From assembly GCA_964409905.1 (NCBI GenBank), contig CAYPET010000050.1, positions 1 through 5,825 on the forward strand: DNA of 5,825 nucleotides. The letters run 5' to 3'. Position numbers and translations under genes: made by a program. Under the pieces are notes generated by a model. It was not told the origin of the DNA and searched no databases. It was given only the letters and a program-made list of their open reading frames with translations. The stretch comes from JAGNRR01 sp964409905. Lineage in GTDB: Bacteria > Bacteroidota > Bacteroidia > Chitinophagales > Chitinophagaceae. Positions 1-5,825 of this stretch are shown piece after piece (the stretch's first letter is position 1; each line of letters begins with the position of its first letter).

Positions 1-276
1 GACGCCTTCGCTGGGGAGTTGGCAGACTACTCGGTCCAGACGGTCGGGTAGCCTCGTGCCAATCGGCTTCCAGCAGATCTGATCCCCATTAAACAGACCG
101 GGAGCCATCGACATGCCGGCAACCCGGCTGGTGGTTTCGCGGTTAACCCTCCGGCAGCCACTGCTCCCCGCGATCAGCAGACAAGCGGCTGAAGCTGCCA
201 ACCAATTCCAACGCGAAACTCTTCCGGACTGGGCCGGTGATCGTCCTCCCCGTGCCCATGACCGACTGCCGCTCAA
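1..276 (-). CDS. Signal peptidase I-like (S26) protein, N-terminal part
   Basis: This frame is open for 92 codons and runs off the window edge, so the C-terminus is missing. No ATG precedes the domain. The only plausible start upstream of the hydrophobic segment is a TTG at 276-274 that overlaps the TGA of the preceding gene (TTGA), and an in-frame TAA at 324-322 bounds the frame upstream. Seen from that start: an Arg-rich N-terminus, a hydrophobic helix at about residues 23-37, SSGC ending at Cys41, then VAGMSMAPGLFNGDQI at about 52-67. The SMxPxLxxGD pattern matches the region around the catalytic serine of signal peptidase I/LexA-like S24/S26 peptidases, which would make Ser56 the nucleophile. 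The catalytic lysine would lie beyond the window. Cys41 could be a lipidation site, but position -3 is Ser, so the lipobox is poor and a plain membrane anchor is as likely. No Shine-Dalgarno sequence precedes the TTG, so translation would depend on coupling. The assignment rests on one motif. Confidence 0.5.
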   Translation of the reverse strand, partial: MSGSRSWARGGRSPAQSGRVSRWNWLAASAACLLIAGSSGCRRVNRETTSRVAGMSMAPGLFNGDQICWKPIGTRLPDRLDRVVCQLPSEGV

Positions 277-1424
277 TCGAGCACGTTGGAGACGGTTCCG
301 GGTTTCCGGGGGGCCGGTGGTTTATTATTCGGTGGTGGCTTTACCCCGGCCCGGAAGCCAGAACTCTGCGTCAAAACAAAGTTCGTTTCCGGTCGCCAGC
401 CCGCAAAGAACTGCTCGTTGTCAGTCACCTTCCGAATGGCCAGATACTCCTCGAACGAATCTGTCGCCACCCGATAATTCAGATAATATTTTCGCTGCGT
501 TCCAAAGACCGTTCGCCGAAACCAGCCCCGGAGCGCCTGGTCCGGTGGCTCACCAGCCTCGTCAGTTGGGGTCAGCACGACCTGCAGCGTTTGCTCGGGA
601 ACCCTCCCCGTCAGTTTCAGTTCAGCCGTGAAATTCTTGAGCCGAGGTGGATTCTTGTTGAATTCATCAATCACCACCTTGGCCGCCTCTTCATTCGGCA
701 GCCAGTTATCAGGCGTGACCGGCAGTCGCCTGGAACCGATGATGTACTTGATCCGATTCACCACTGCGTCTTTCATTTCGTCACCCGGATCGATGATTGG
801 AATCACCCGGCCGTTTTTGACGAAGACATCACGTCGCTGAAGCTGGGGGTTCCCGGTTTGCGGGTCGATCATCGGCGGCCGTGGCGTCGGCGGCCGAACC
901 TCCTTGGGGGGCGGTGGCACAGGAATTCTGGTCTTCTTGAGTTGGGCGATGAGGTCGTCACGAGAAACTGTGTATTCCTTTGCTTCCTCCTCGAGCTTGG
1001 CCAGTTGAGCCATCAACCGCTGCCGGAGTTTCTCGGCCTCGAGTTTGGCCTTTTCAGCTGCCTTTTCGGCGGCTTCAGCCGCGATCCGGTCGGCCTTCGC
1101 CTTCTTTTCGGCCGCCTCGATGTCATCCTTCAGTGCCCTGAGCAGCTTTTCAGGATCGATCTTCTCCTGCTTCTTCTCCTGGGCGATCGCCTGGGTGACC
1201 TGGTCGATCTTGGCTTTCGCTTCCTGGGCCTGCTGCTCGATTTTTTTCTGTTCTTCAGGATCGACCTTCTCGATCATCTCCTCCATCCGCCTGGCCGCTT
1301 CCTGGCTGGAAATCTGTACGGCCACCAGCACGATGACGAGGATGCCCACCACATTGGTCAGGGCATCGAGCAGCGAGTCCATATTGCCGCCGGTGGCAGA
1401 TGTTTTGGAACGTCGTCTCGCCAT
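273..1424 (-). CDS. ExbD/TolR-like protein with long coiled coil (second copy)
   Basis: A 383-residue protein predicted to be the stator or plug partner of the MotA/TolQ/ExbB-type channel two genes upstream. Seen: a basic N-terminus (MARRRSK), a membrane helix at about 20-38 starting with the acidic stretch DSLLDALTN, and a Lys/Glu/Ala/Gln-rich coiled coil at about 41-165. A proline-rich hinge (168-184) and a globular domain (about 198-355) follow, then a Pro/Lys-rich tail. Asp20 sits at the membrane entry like the essential Asp of ExbD/TolR. Near the end, an RVATDSFEEYL stretch and AGWRPE resemble the last part of ExbD-type periplasmic domains; this is recalled family similarity, not a search result. 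Typical ExbD/TolR is about 140 residues, so the coil and hinge are large additions. The ATG at 1424 has an AGGAGG five bases upstream. It lies 43 nt after the stop of its paralogue, and the next frame overlaps its stop, suggesting one transcript. Annotation pipelines might call it hypothetical. Confidence 0.75.
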   Translation of the reverse strand: MARRRSKTSATGGNMDSLLDALTNVVGILVIVLVAVQISSQEAARRMEEMIEKVDPEEQKKIEQQAQEAKAKIDQVTQAIAQEKKQEKIDPEKLLRALKDDIEAAEKKAKADRIAAEAAEKAAEKAKLEAEKLRQRLMAQLAKLEEEAKEYTVSRDDLIAQLKKTRIPVPPPPKEVRPPTPRPPMIDPQTGNPQLQRRDVFVKNGRVIPIIDPGDEMKDAVVNRIKYIIGSRRLPVTPDNWLPNEEAAKVVIDEFNKNPPRLKNFTAELKLTGRVPEQTLQVVLTPTDEAGEPPDQALRGWFRRTVFGTQRKYYLNYRVATDSFEEYLAIRKVTDNEQFFAGWRPETNFVLTQSSGFRAGVKPPPNNKPPAPRKPGTVSNVLD

Positions 1425-1429
1425 GGTTA

Positions 1430-1436
1430 CCTCCTC
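1430..1436 (-). promoter_or_regulatory. Strong Shine-Dalgarno site for the second ExbD-like gene
   Basis: The minus strand reads GAGGAGG followed by TAACC and then the ATG at 1424. This near-perfect match to the anti-Shine-Dalgarno sequence, with 5-nt spacing, fixes the start at 1424 rather than the in-frame ATG at codon 15. It is the best ribosome-binding site in the window, stronger than that of the paralogous gene upstream. Confidence 0.85.
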
Positions 1437-1467
1437 AATACTCTTCTATCGCCAATTTTAGAATCGG

Positions 1468-2343
1468 TCAGTTCGCCTTTGAAAAATCGAGCACACCCTC
1501 ACCCGGAAGCGGCACCTTGCCGCTGAGTGAACGGAGCACCTTGTCACCGCTGGGCAGAATGGCTTCTACGAGGTTGTTCTGATTTTGCTTTTCAAATCCG
1601 AGGACAATACCTCGTACTTTATTGTAATTATCGACGGCGTCGGGTCGCAGCAGGAAGGTAATGATCGCCCGTTTATCGGCCAGCGCGTGGTTGAGCAGTT
1701 TTTTAAATTCGGGATCACCGGCAACCTTATCGACCGGAACCGGTCGGGGTTTCTCGTCACCGAAGACTTTCTTGAAGTTTTTTTCGTCGGGCTGAATGAC
1801 AATGCCCTCGGAATTTACCTCAACGAAGATCGGCTCCCGGGGGATGCCGCCACCGCGATTCGCCGGCATGATCGTGATTGACTGCTCAGGCTCTTTCTTG
1901 CGTTCGGCGATCTTGCCCTCGACCTCCTTGATTTCCCTGATCAGTTCCTCGATCTCAAGCTGCCGCTTCTTCACGCTGGCCAGATCCTCCTTGTCCGGCG
2001 GAGGCGGGGGCGGGGGCACCTCGAGCAACTTCTTTTTGGCCGCCAGTTTGTCCTTCTCGGCCTTCTCCAGCCGGGCCTTTGCTTCTTGCACCCGCTTATC
2101 ACTCGACTGGTTCTCCTGCTGCAACTTTTCGAGTTGCTGCTGCAGCAGGGCCACTGTCTGCAGATCCTTCTCGACCTGCTTTTTCTGTGCCTCGCGTTCC
2201 GCCGCCTCGGCAATCGGCTTGGTATCGACCTGCTCAAGAACGACGGCGGTGATGATCAGGATCAGATTCCCAATCACACAGGCAAGAATGTCGAGAAACG
2301 GAAAGAGTGAAACTTCCTGCTTCTTTTTTTCTCGACGGGCCAT
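1468..2343 (-). CDS. ExbD/TolR-like protein with coiled coil (first copy)
   Basis: A 291-residue protein predicted to be anchored in the inner membrane and to work with the adjacent MotA/TolQ/ExbB-type channel. Seen: a basic N-terminus (MARREKKK) and a helix at about 15-36 with FPFLDILACVIGN. Asp18 lies in the helix, matching the proton-translocating Asp of ExbD/TolR in its FIDIM-type motif. A coiled coil follows at about 43-108, seven consecutive prolines at 110-116, a second coil at 120-150 and a C-terminal domain at about 155-291. That domain contains PIFVEVNSEGIVI and FLLRPDAVDNYNKVRGIV, which parallel the two conserved blocks of the ExbD periplasmic fold. It is about twice the usual ExbD/TolR length because of the coil and hinge. 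The start at 2343 has only a weak GGGA-type ribosome-binding site. It sits 39 nt after the channel gene and 43 nt before its own longer paralogue. The partner role is inferred from architecture and context. Confidence 0.8.
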   Translation of the reverse strand: MARREKKKQEVSLFPFLDILACVIGNLILIITAVVLEQVDTKPIAEAAEREAQKKQVEKDLQTVALLQQQLEKLQQENQSSDKRVQEAKARLEKAEKDKLAAKKKLLEVPPPPPPPDKEDLASVKKRQLEIEELIREIKEVEGKIAERKKEPEQSITIMPANRGGGIPREPIFVEVNSEGIVIQPDEKNFKKVFGDEKPRPVPVDKVAGDPEFKKLLNHALADKRAIITFLLRPDAVDNYNKVRGIVLGFEKQNQNNLVEAILPSGDKVLRSLSGKVPLPGEGVLDFSKAN

Positions 2344-2382
2344 GGAAGTGTTTCCCGAAGCATGACTGGCTGGATCGCCAAG

Positions 2383-4014
2383 TTACGAGCGATACTTGAC
2401 TTTGCCGTTGGTCTCGGCCTTGGGCTTTTTCTCACCGCCCCCGAAGCCGAACCAGCCGCTCCGCTTCATCTCAACGGTAATCGTCTGACCGTTGAGCCGC
2501 TCCAACGTCTCCGCCAGACCGCTGAGGCTTTGTTGCAGCGAATGGGTGTACTCCTGCACGTTTGAGGCTGCCTCGCCCATGAGCTCAGCAGCCCGCCCCC
2601 GGGCATCTTCGGCGGCGGTTGCCATAGAGGCAATCTCGTCCCGGGTCGAGGCAATCATCTCGCTGAGCTGCTGGGCATGACTCGCATTTTTTTCATAGAG
2701 GCTGTCACTCGCCTTGCTCCAGCCCTCCTCGACCTTGCTCGCGAGCTTTTCACCCATCCCGTCAAGCTGGCCCATAAACCGGCCCAGGGAGTCCTCCGTT
2801 TTGGCAATCCGTTCAGTCTGGGTCTCATCGATTTTTTTCCAAGACTCGAACAGGTCGTCCGCGACGGTCTTCCCGAGTGACTTCAACTGCGTCGTCCACC
2901 CGTCTAATTCTGCCCGATGTGCCTTGAGGGCCGTGTTGACCACCTCCTGCATGTCGATCCGGCTCACCGACGACTGCTGATCAGGGCCGCCTCGCCCATC
3001 CTCAAGCCGCCGCAGCAGATACTCGTTGGTGTATTCATCGACTTCACCGATCACATCACCCTCGAGTTTCTGCAGGGCACTGACCGGGAAGGTGAGGATC
3101 ATCGCCATCGCCAAGGCGACCAGCGTGGTATCAAAGGAGGTTCCCAGACCACCGGTGATGTTCTTGAGGCCCGACTTGAGTGCCTCCATATCGCTGGAGT
3201 TGCTGAGCGTGTCGGTGAAGCCACCCACCGCCGAACTCACCCCGATGACCGTTCCGAGGAACCCAAGGATCGGAATCGCCCAGATGAAGACATGGAACAT
3301 CGTGTAACTGGAATCGACACTTCCGGCATCGAGGTCCGACTGGCTGGCGAGCATGGTCGCCGTGTCGGCGGCACTCTTTCGAACCCGGAAGTGCTCAAGC
3401 CCACGCACGCACCGCGTCACCAGAAAGCTGCCAACGGCATTCTTGGGGAGCTCACCGATGTAAGCGAGGAACTTGTCGATGTTACGGACTGAAATCGTCT
3501 CACCGATGTCACTGGGCAGCACATCAAAGAGCATCGCCCGCTGCTGCCGCCTGATCTTAAAAAGCTTGGCAATCAGCATTCCAACCGCCCAGAAGAACAG
3601 AAAGACCTCGACATAGGGGACCCACAATCCCGTGGCCATCGAGGCGCTCTCTCCCCCCATGAACAGTCGGCCCAGATACGTCCGGCTACTCGGCGGCCCG
3701 GCAAAGGGCCAGAGGATGAGATAGAACAGAATCGTGGCGGCAATACCGATGGGAATGAACAGCGCCACGTTGACATTGGTGTTCGCCGTGACCGAGAGCA
3801 CCTGCGACTTCGCAGCCGACTGGCGAACGGTGGTGTCGGCACTGCCACCAACCCCTGTCCCACCGGCCTTGCCAGCCGCGGGTGGCGGCGGTGCTTCGGG
3901 ACGCTGCACGGTGATCGAGCCGCGGCAATGCGGGCAGCGAGCAGTGTTCCCGATCAGTTCGTCGCGAACCTTGAGGTTTTTGCCGCAGTGTGGACAGGCA
4001 ATCGAGAAATACAT
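2383..4014 (-). CDS. MotA/TolQ/ExbB-family proton channel with N-terminal zinc ribbon
   Basis: A 543-residue protein, predicted to be the channel subunit that couples proton flow to mechanical work across the envelope. Domains in order: a zinc ribbon (Cys7, Cys10, Cys27, Cys30 in two CPHC motifs, about 6-34); a Pro/Ala/Gly linker (40-65); membrane helices at about 82-104 and 130-152; a cytoplasmic segment (155-235); and helices at about 240-262 and 291-311. The third helix carries IPILGFLGTVIG, the TolQ/ExbB signature, with Thr255 at the place of the channel-lining threonine. The fourth has GTSFDTTLVALA with further channel threonines. A mostly helical, Ala/Glu/Ser-rich tail (about 320-510) follows, then a basic end. 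TolQ and ExbB are about 230-245 residues, so the ribbon and tail are extra. The start at 4014 has GGGGAG eight bases upstream and puts the first zinc pair at residue 7. Two ExbD-like genes follow within 40 nt. Family assignment is firm; the function of the complex is unknown. Confidence 0.88.
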   Translation of the reverse strand: MYFSIACPHCGKNLKVRDELIGNTARCPHCRGSITVQRPEAPPPPAAGKAGGTGVGGSADTTVRQSAAKSQVLSVTANTNVNVALFIPIGIAATILFYLILWPFAGPPSSRTYLGRLFMGGESASMATGLWVPYVEVFLFFWAVGMLIAKLFKIRRQQRAMLFDVLPSDIGETISVRNIDKFLAYIGELPKNAVGSFLVTRCVRGLEHFRVRKSAADTATMLASQSDLDAGSVDSSYTMFHVFIWAIPILGFLGTVIGVSSAVGGFTDTLSNSSDMEALKSGLKNITGGLGTSFDTTLVALAMAMILTFPVSALQKLEGDVIGEVDEYTNEYLLRRLEDGRGGPDQQSSVSRIDMQEVVNTALKAHRAELDGWTTQLKSLGKTVADDLFESWKKIDETQTERIAKTEDSLGRFMGQLDGMGEKLASKVEEGWSKASDSLYEKNASHAQQLSEMIASTRDEIASMATAAEDARGRAAELMGEAASNVQEYTHSLQQSLSGLAETLERLNGQTITVEMKRSGWFGFGGGEKKPKAETNGKVKYRS

Positions 4015-4022
4015 GCCACCAA

Positions 4023-4028
4023 CTCCCC
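4023..4028 (-). promoter_or_regulatory. Shine-Dalgarno site of the channel gene
   Basis: GGGGAG on the minus strand, eight bases before the ATG at 4014. It supports that start, which places the zinc-ribbon cysteines at the very N-terminus. The longer open frame here in another register has no comparable site or protein-like composition. Confidence 0.75.
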
Positions 4029-4029
4029 T

Positions 4030-4041
4030 GGCGATCTCGCC
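4030..4041 (-). repeat. Short perfect inverted repeat next to the ribosome-binding site
   Basis: The minus strand reads GGCGAGATCGCC. The arms GGCGA and TCGCC are perfectly complementary and separated by only two bases; as RNA a 4-bp stem with a 4-base loop is more realistic. It ends one base before the Shine-Dalgarno site of the channel gene. It could be a small operator or a hairpin affecting ribosome access, or chance in GC-rich DNA. No regulator is identified. Confidence 0.35.
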
Positions 4042-4051
4042 ACAAATTCTT

Positions 4052-4080
4052 AAAAAAGACCGCAGTTTTCGATCGCGGCC
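4052..4080 (-). terminator. Intrinsic-terminator-like hairpin between the two operons
   Basis: On the minus strand, GGCCGC (4080-4075) can pair with GCGGTC (4063-4058), giving a 6-bp stem with one G-U pair and an 11-nt A-rich loop. Six consecutive Us (4057-4052) follow directly. This is the classic arrangement of a Rho-independent terminator and works in one direction only. It lies 111 nt past the stop of the oxidoreductase and 37 nt before the channel gene. Most simply it ends the sugar-metabolism transcript. The short stem makes its strength uncertain. If the channel operon starts upstream of it, it would act as an attenuator. Confidence 0.55.
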
Positions 4081-4139
4081 GCCACCGACGTCACCGACGC
4101 TCCGACCAGTGCCTCTTGCGCTTCGATACCGAATTTCAG

Positions 4140-4166
4140 CCTATAGCAGGCACGAACGTAAAGCAA
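4140..4166 (-). promoter_or_regulatory. Possible promoter upstream of the channel operon
   Basis: The minus strand contains TTGCTT (4166-4161), then 15 bases, then TATAGG (4145-4140) preceded by TG with one base between (TGCTATAGG), an extended -10 pattern. The spacer is shorter than the usual 16-18, and planctomycete promoters are poorly defined. Transcription from here would pass through the terminator-like hairpin before the channel gene. Weak evidence only. The rest of the 4015-4190 intergenic stretch holds an 8-base G run (4174-4181 on the plus strand) and two close copies of CACCGACG near 4083-4099. Confidence 0.25.
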
Positions 4167-4190
4167 CTCACCCGGGGGGGGCAGGCCAGC

Positions 4191-5319
4191 TCAGGAGCCG
4201 CCGACCTGCACCCACTGGTGGCTCTTCGCGCTGGCCAGCACCGCGTCGCAGACCTGCTGGGTTTCGAGGGCATCCCGGAAGGTCGGGTGGCAGGGCTCTC
4301 CCTTGGCGTACGCCGCGAGAAAATCGGCAACCTGGTGAACAAATGAGTGCTCGTAGCCGATCGCCAGCCCCGGCACCCACCAGTTGCCCATGTAGGGATG
4401 GTCGCCGTCGGTGACATGGACGCTCTTCCAGCCCCGCTCCGGNNNNNNNNNNTTCGAGCCGGTGGAGGTCGTGCAGATCCCACTTCAGGCTCATGTTCTC
4501 ACCGTTGATCTCAAAGGTGTAGAGCGCCTTGTGGCCGCGGGCGTAGCGGGTGCTCTCAAAGAGACCGAGGGAACCATTTTTGAAGTGGCAGAGAAAGGAG
4601 CAGGCGTCGTCAATCTCGACCGGTTCCTTCTTGCCGGTCGCCTGGTGGGTCCGCTCCTTGACGAAGGTCTCGGTCATCGCGGTCACGTCGGTCACCGACC
4701 CGTTGAGCCACAACGCGGTGTCGATGCAGTGGGCCAGGAGGTCGCCCGTCACGCCACTGCCGGCTGCCTTGGCGTCGAGCCTCCAGAGCGCAGCCCCACC
4801 CTGGGGCAGGTCGGCGTTGATGGTCCAGTCCTGGAGGAAATTGGCCCGGTAGTGAAAGACCCGGCCCAGCCGACCGGAGTCGATCAGCTGCTTGGCGAAA
4901 GTGACCGCAGGAATTCGCCGGTAGTTGTACCAGACTGTGTTGGGCACCCCGGCGGCTTCCACCGCCGCGCACATCGTCTCACCCTCAGCTGTATCCATCG
5001 ACAGCGGCTTCTCGCACAGAATCGCCTTGCCATGCTTGGCTGCCTCGATGGCAATCTCCGCGTGCAGATTATTCGGCGTGCAGATATCGACCGCATCGAT
5101 GTCGTCAGAGGCGACCAGTTTCCGCCAGTCGGTCTCGACTCGCTGATACCCCCAGCGGTCGGCGAAGGCCTGAGCCTTCTCGGCATCCCGGGCAGCCACC
5201 GCCTGGAGCACCGGCAGATACTCCAGATCGAAGAAATCTTTGACACGGTTGTAGCCGTTGGAATGGGCTCGGCCCATGAAGCCGTAGCCGACCATGCCGA
5301 TGCGGAGTGGTTTGGCCAT
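4191..5319 (-). CDS. Gfo/Idh/MocA-family NAD(P)-dependent oxidoreductase
   Basis: A cytoplasmic dehydrogenase predicted to oxidise or reduce a sugar or cyclitol hydroxyl with NAD(P). Seen: an N-terminal Rossmann fold with GYGFMG (residues 11-16), CTPNNLH (80-86) and CEKPLS with the family's Lys at 104. The substrate domain has GDLLAHCID (192-200), giving the usual Asp/His pair (Asp193, His197, Asp200). The first part runs 289 codons to 4453, where 10 Ns interrupt it. The C-terminal 83 codons (4442-4194) continue in another register, including GDHPYMGNWWVPG and a GYEHSFVHQVADF stretch typical of this family. Both parts end on codon boundaries at the gap, so the gene is probably intact with a gap whose real size is a multiple of three. 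The start at 5319 is chosen because MAKPLRIG opens the Rossmann strand and AAAGGA lies eight bases upstream; the open frame extends further but encodes no family sequence. It follows the isomerase gene by 26 nt. The substrate cannot be determined. Confidence 0.9.
4443..4452. other. Assembly gap (10 Ns) inside the oxidoreductase gene
   Basis: Ten undetermined bases. The protein-coding registers on the two sides differ by one because 10 is not a multiple of three, yet each side gives clean family sequence right up to the gap. The N count is therefore likely a fixed placeholder for a scaffold join, not a measured length. Confidence 0.95.
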
Positions 5320-5327
5320 GCGTGGAG

Positions 5328-5333
5328 TCCTTT
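5328..5333 (-). promoter_or_regulatory. Shine-Dalgarno site deciding the oxidoreductase start
   Basis: AAAGGA on the minus strand, eight bases before the ATG at 5319, within the 26-nt gap after the isomerase stop. It supports 5319 over the upstream in-frame ATG at 5505, which would overlap the isomerase gene by 160 bases. Confidence 0.7.
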
Positions 5334-5345
5334 CGTGGTTCTGAT

Positions 5346-5825
<480 letters not shown>

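Noticed and set aside
143..259. A 38-codon minus-strand frame starting at an ATG just after the ExbD-like gene
   Set aside because: It is in a different register from the S26-like frame and its product shows no motif; the overlapping frame better explains the region.
113..631. A 172-codon plus-strand open frame at the window start
   Set aside because: It has low-complexity Pro/Arg/Ser composition and is antisense to the end of the ExbD-like gene and to the S26-like frame.
237..1526. A 429-codon plus-strand open frame
   Set aside because: It lies antisense to the second ExbD-like gene. Its Leu/Phe/Asp-rich composition is what the complement of a Lys/Glu/Ala coiled coil produces, and no family motif is seen.
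273..4014. A Zorya (ZorAB) phage-defence system
   Set aside because: Only the general motor layout matches. The ExbD-like partners lack an OmpA-type peptidoglycan-binding domain that I can recognise, and no ZorC, ZorD or ZorE gene is in the window.
4171..4181. CCC followed by eight Gs as a regulatory or quadruplex element
   Set aside because: A single G run cannot form an intramolecular quadruplex; it is a simple homopolymer and a possible sequencing-error site outside any gene.

Overview
The window looks like a GC-rich chromosomal scaffold from a member of the Planctomycetota (inference). The evidence is the pairing of a planctomycete-style sugar isomerase/Gfo-Idh-MocA dehydrogenase module with a zinc-ribbon MotA/TolQ/ExbB channel and two coiled-coil ExbD-like proteins. 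All six genes lie on the minus strand, so they are transcribed from high to low coordinates. A run of 10 Ns marks a scaffold gap. I see no tRNA, rRNA, CRISPR array, insertion sequence or transposase gene.

Region A (5825 to 4191) is a small sugar-metabolism operon. It holds the 3' part of a sugar-phosphate isomerase/epimerase-like TIM-barrel protein, whose start lies outside the window. After 26 nt comes a complete Gfo/Idh/MocA-family NAD(P)-dependent oxidoreductase. Its reading frame breaks across the N run, and this is best explained by a placeholder gap length rather than a real frameshift.

Region B (4190 to 4015) is a 176-nt intergenic stretch. It holds an 8-base G homopolymer, a weak promoter-like sequence, a convincing intrinsic-terminator-like hairpin with a U-tract, and a short perfect inverted repeat just before the next gene's Shine-Dalgarno sequence.

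Region C (4014 to 273) is a three-gene operon with gaps of 39 and 43 nt. It encodes a MotA/TolQ/ExbB-type proton-channel subunit with an N-terminal zinc ribbon and a long helical tail. Two ExbD/TolR-like partners follow. Each has one N-terminal membrane helix with a buried aspartate, a long coiled coil, a proline-rich hinge and a C-terminal periplasmic domain. Together they look like a proton-motive-force-driven envelope complex. No TonB, TolA, Pal or flagellar partner is visible, so the mechanical output is unknown.

Region D (276 to 1) is a previously easy-to-miss open frame with no ATG. It starts at a TTG that overlaps the stop of the second ExbD-like gene and stays open to the window edge. 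It encodes a membrane anchor followed by a motif like the catalytic serine region of signal peptidase I (family S26). If real, it is probably translationally coupled to the operon in region C.
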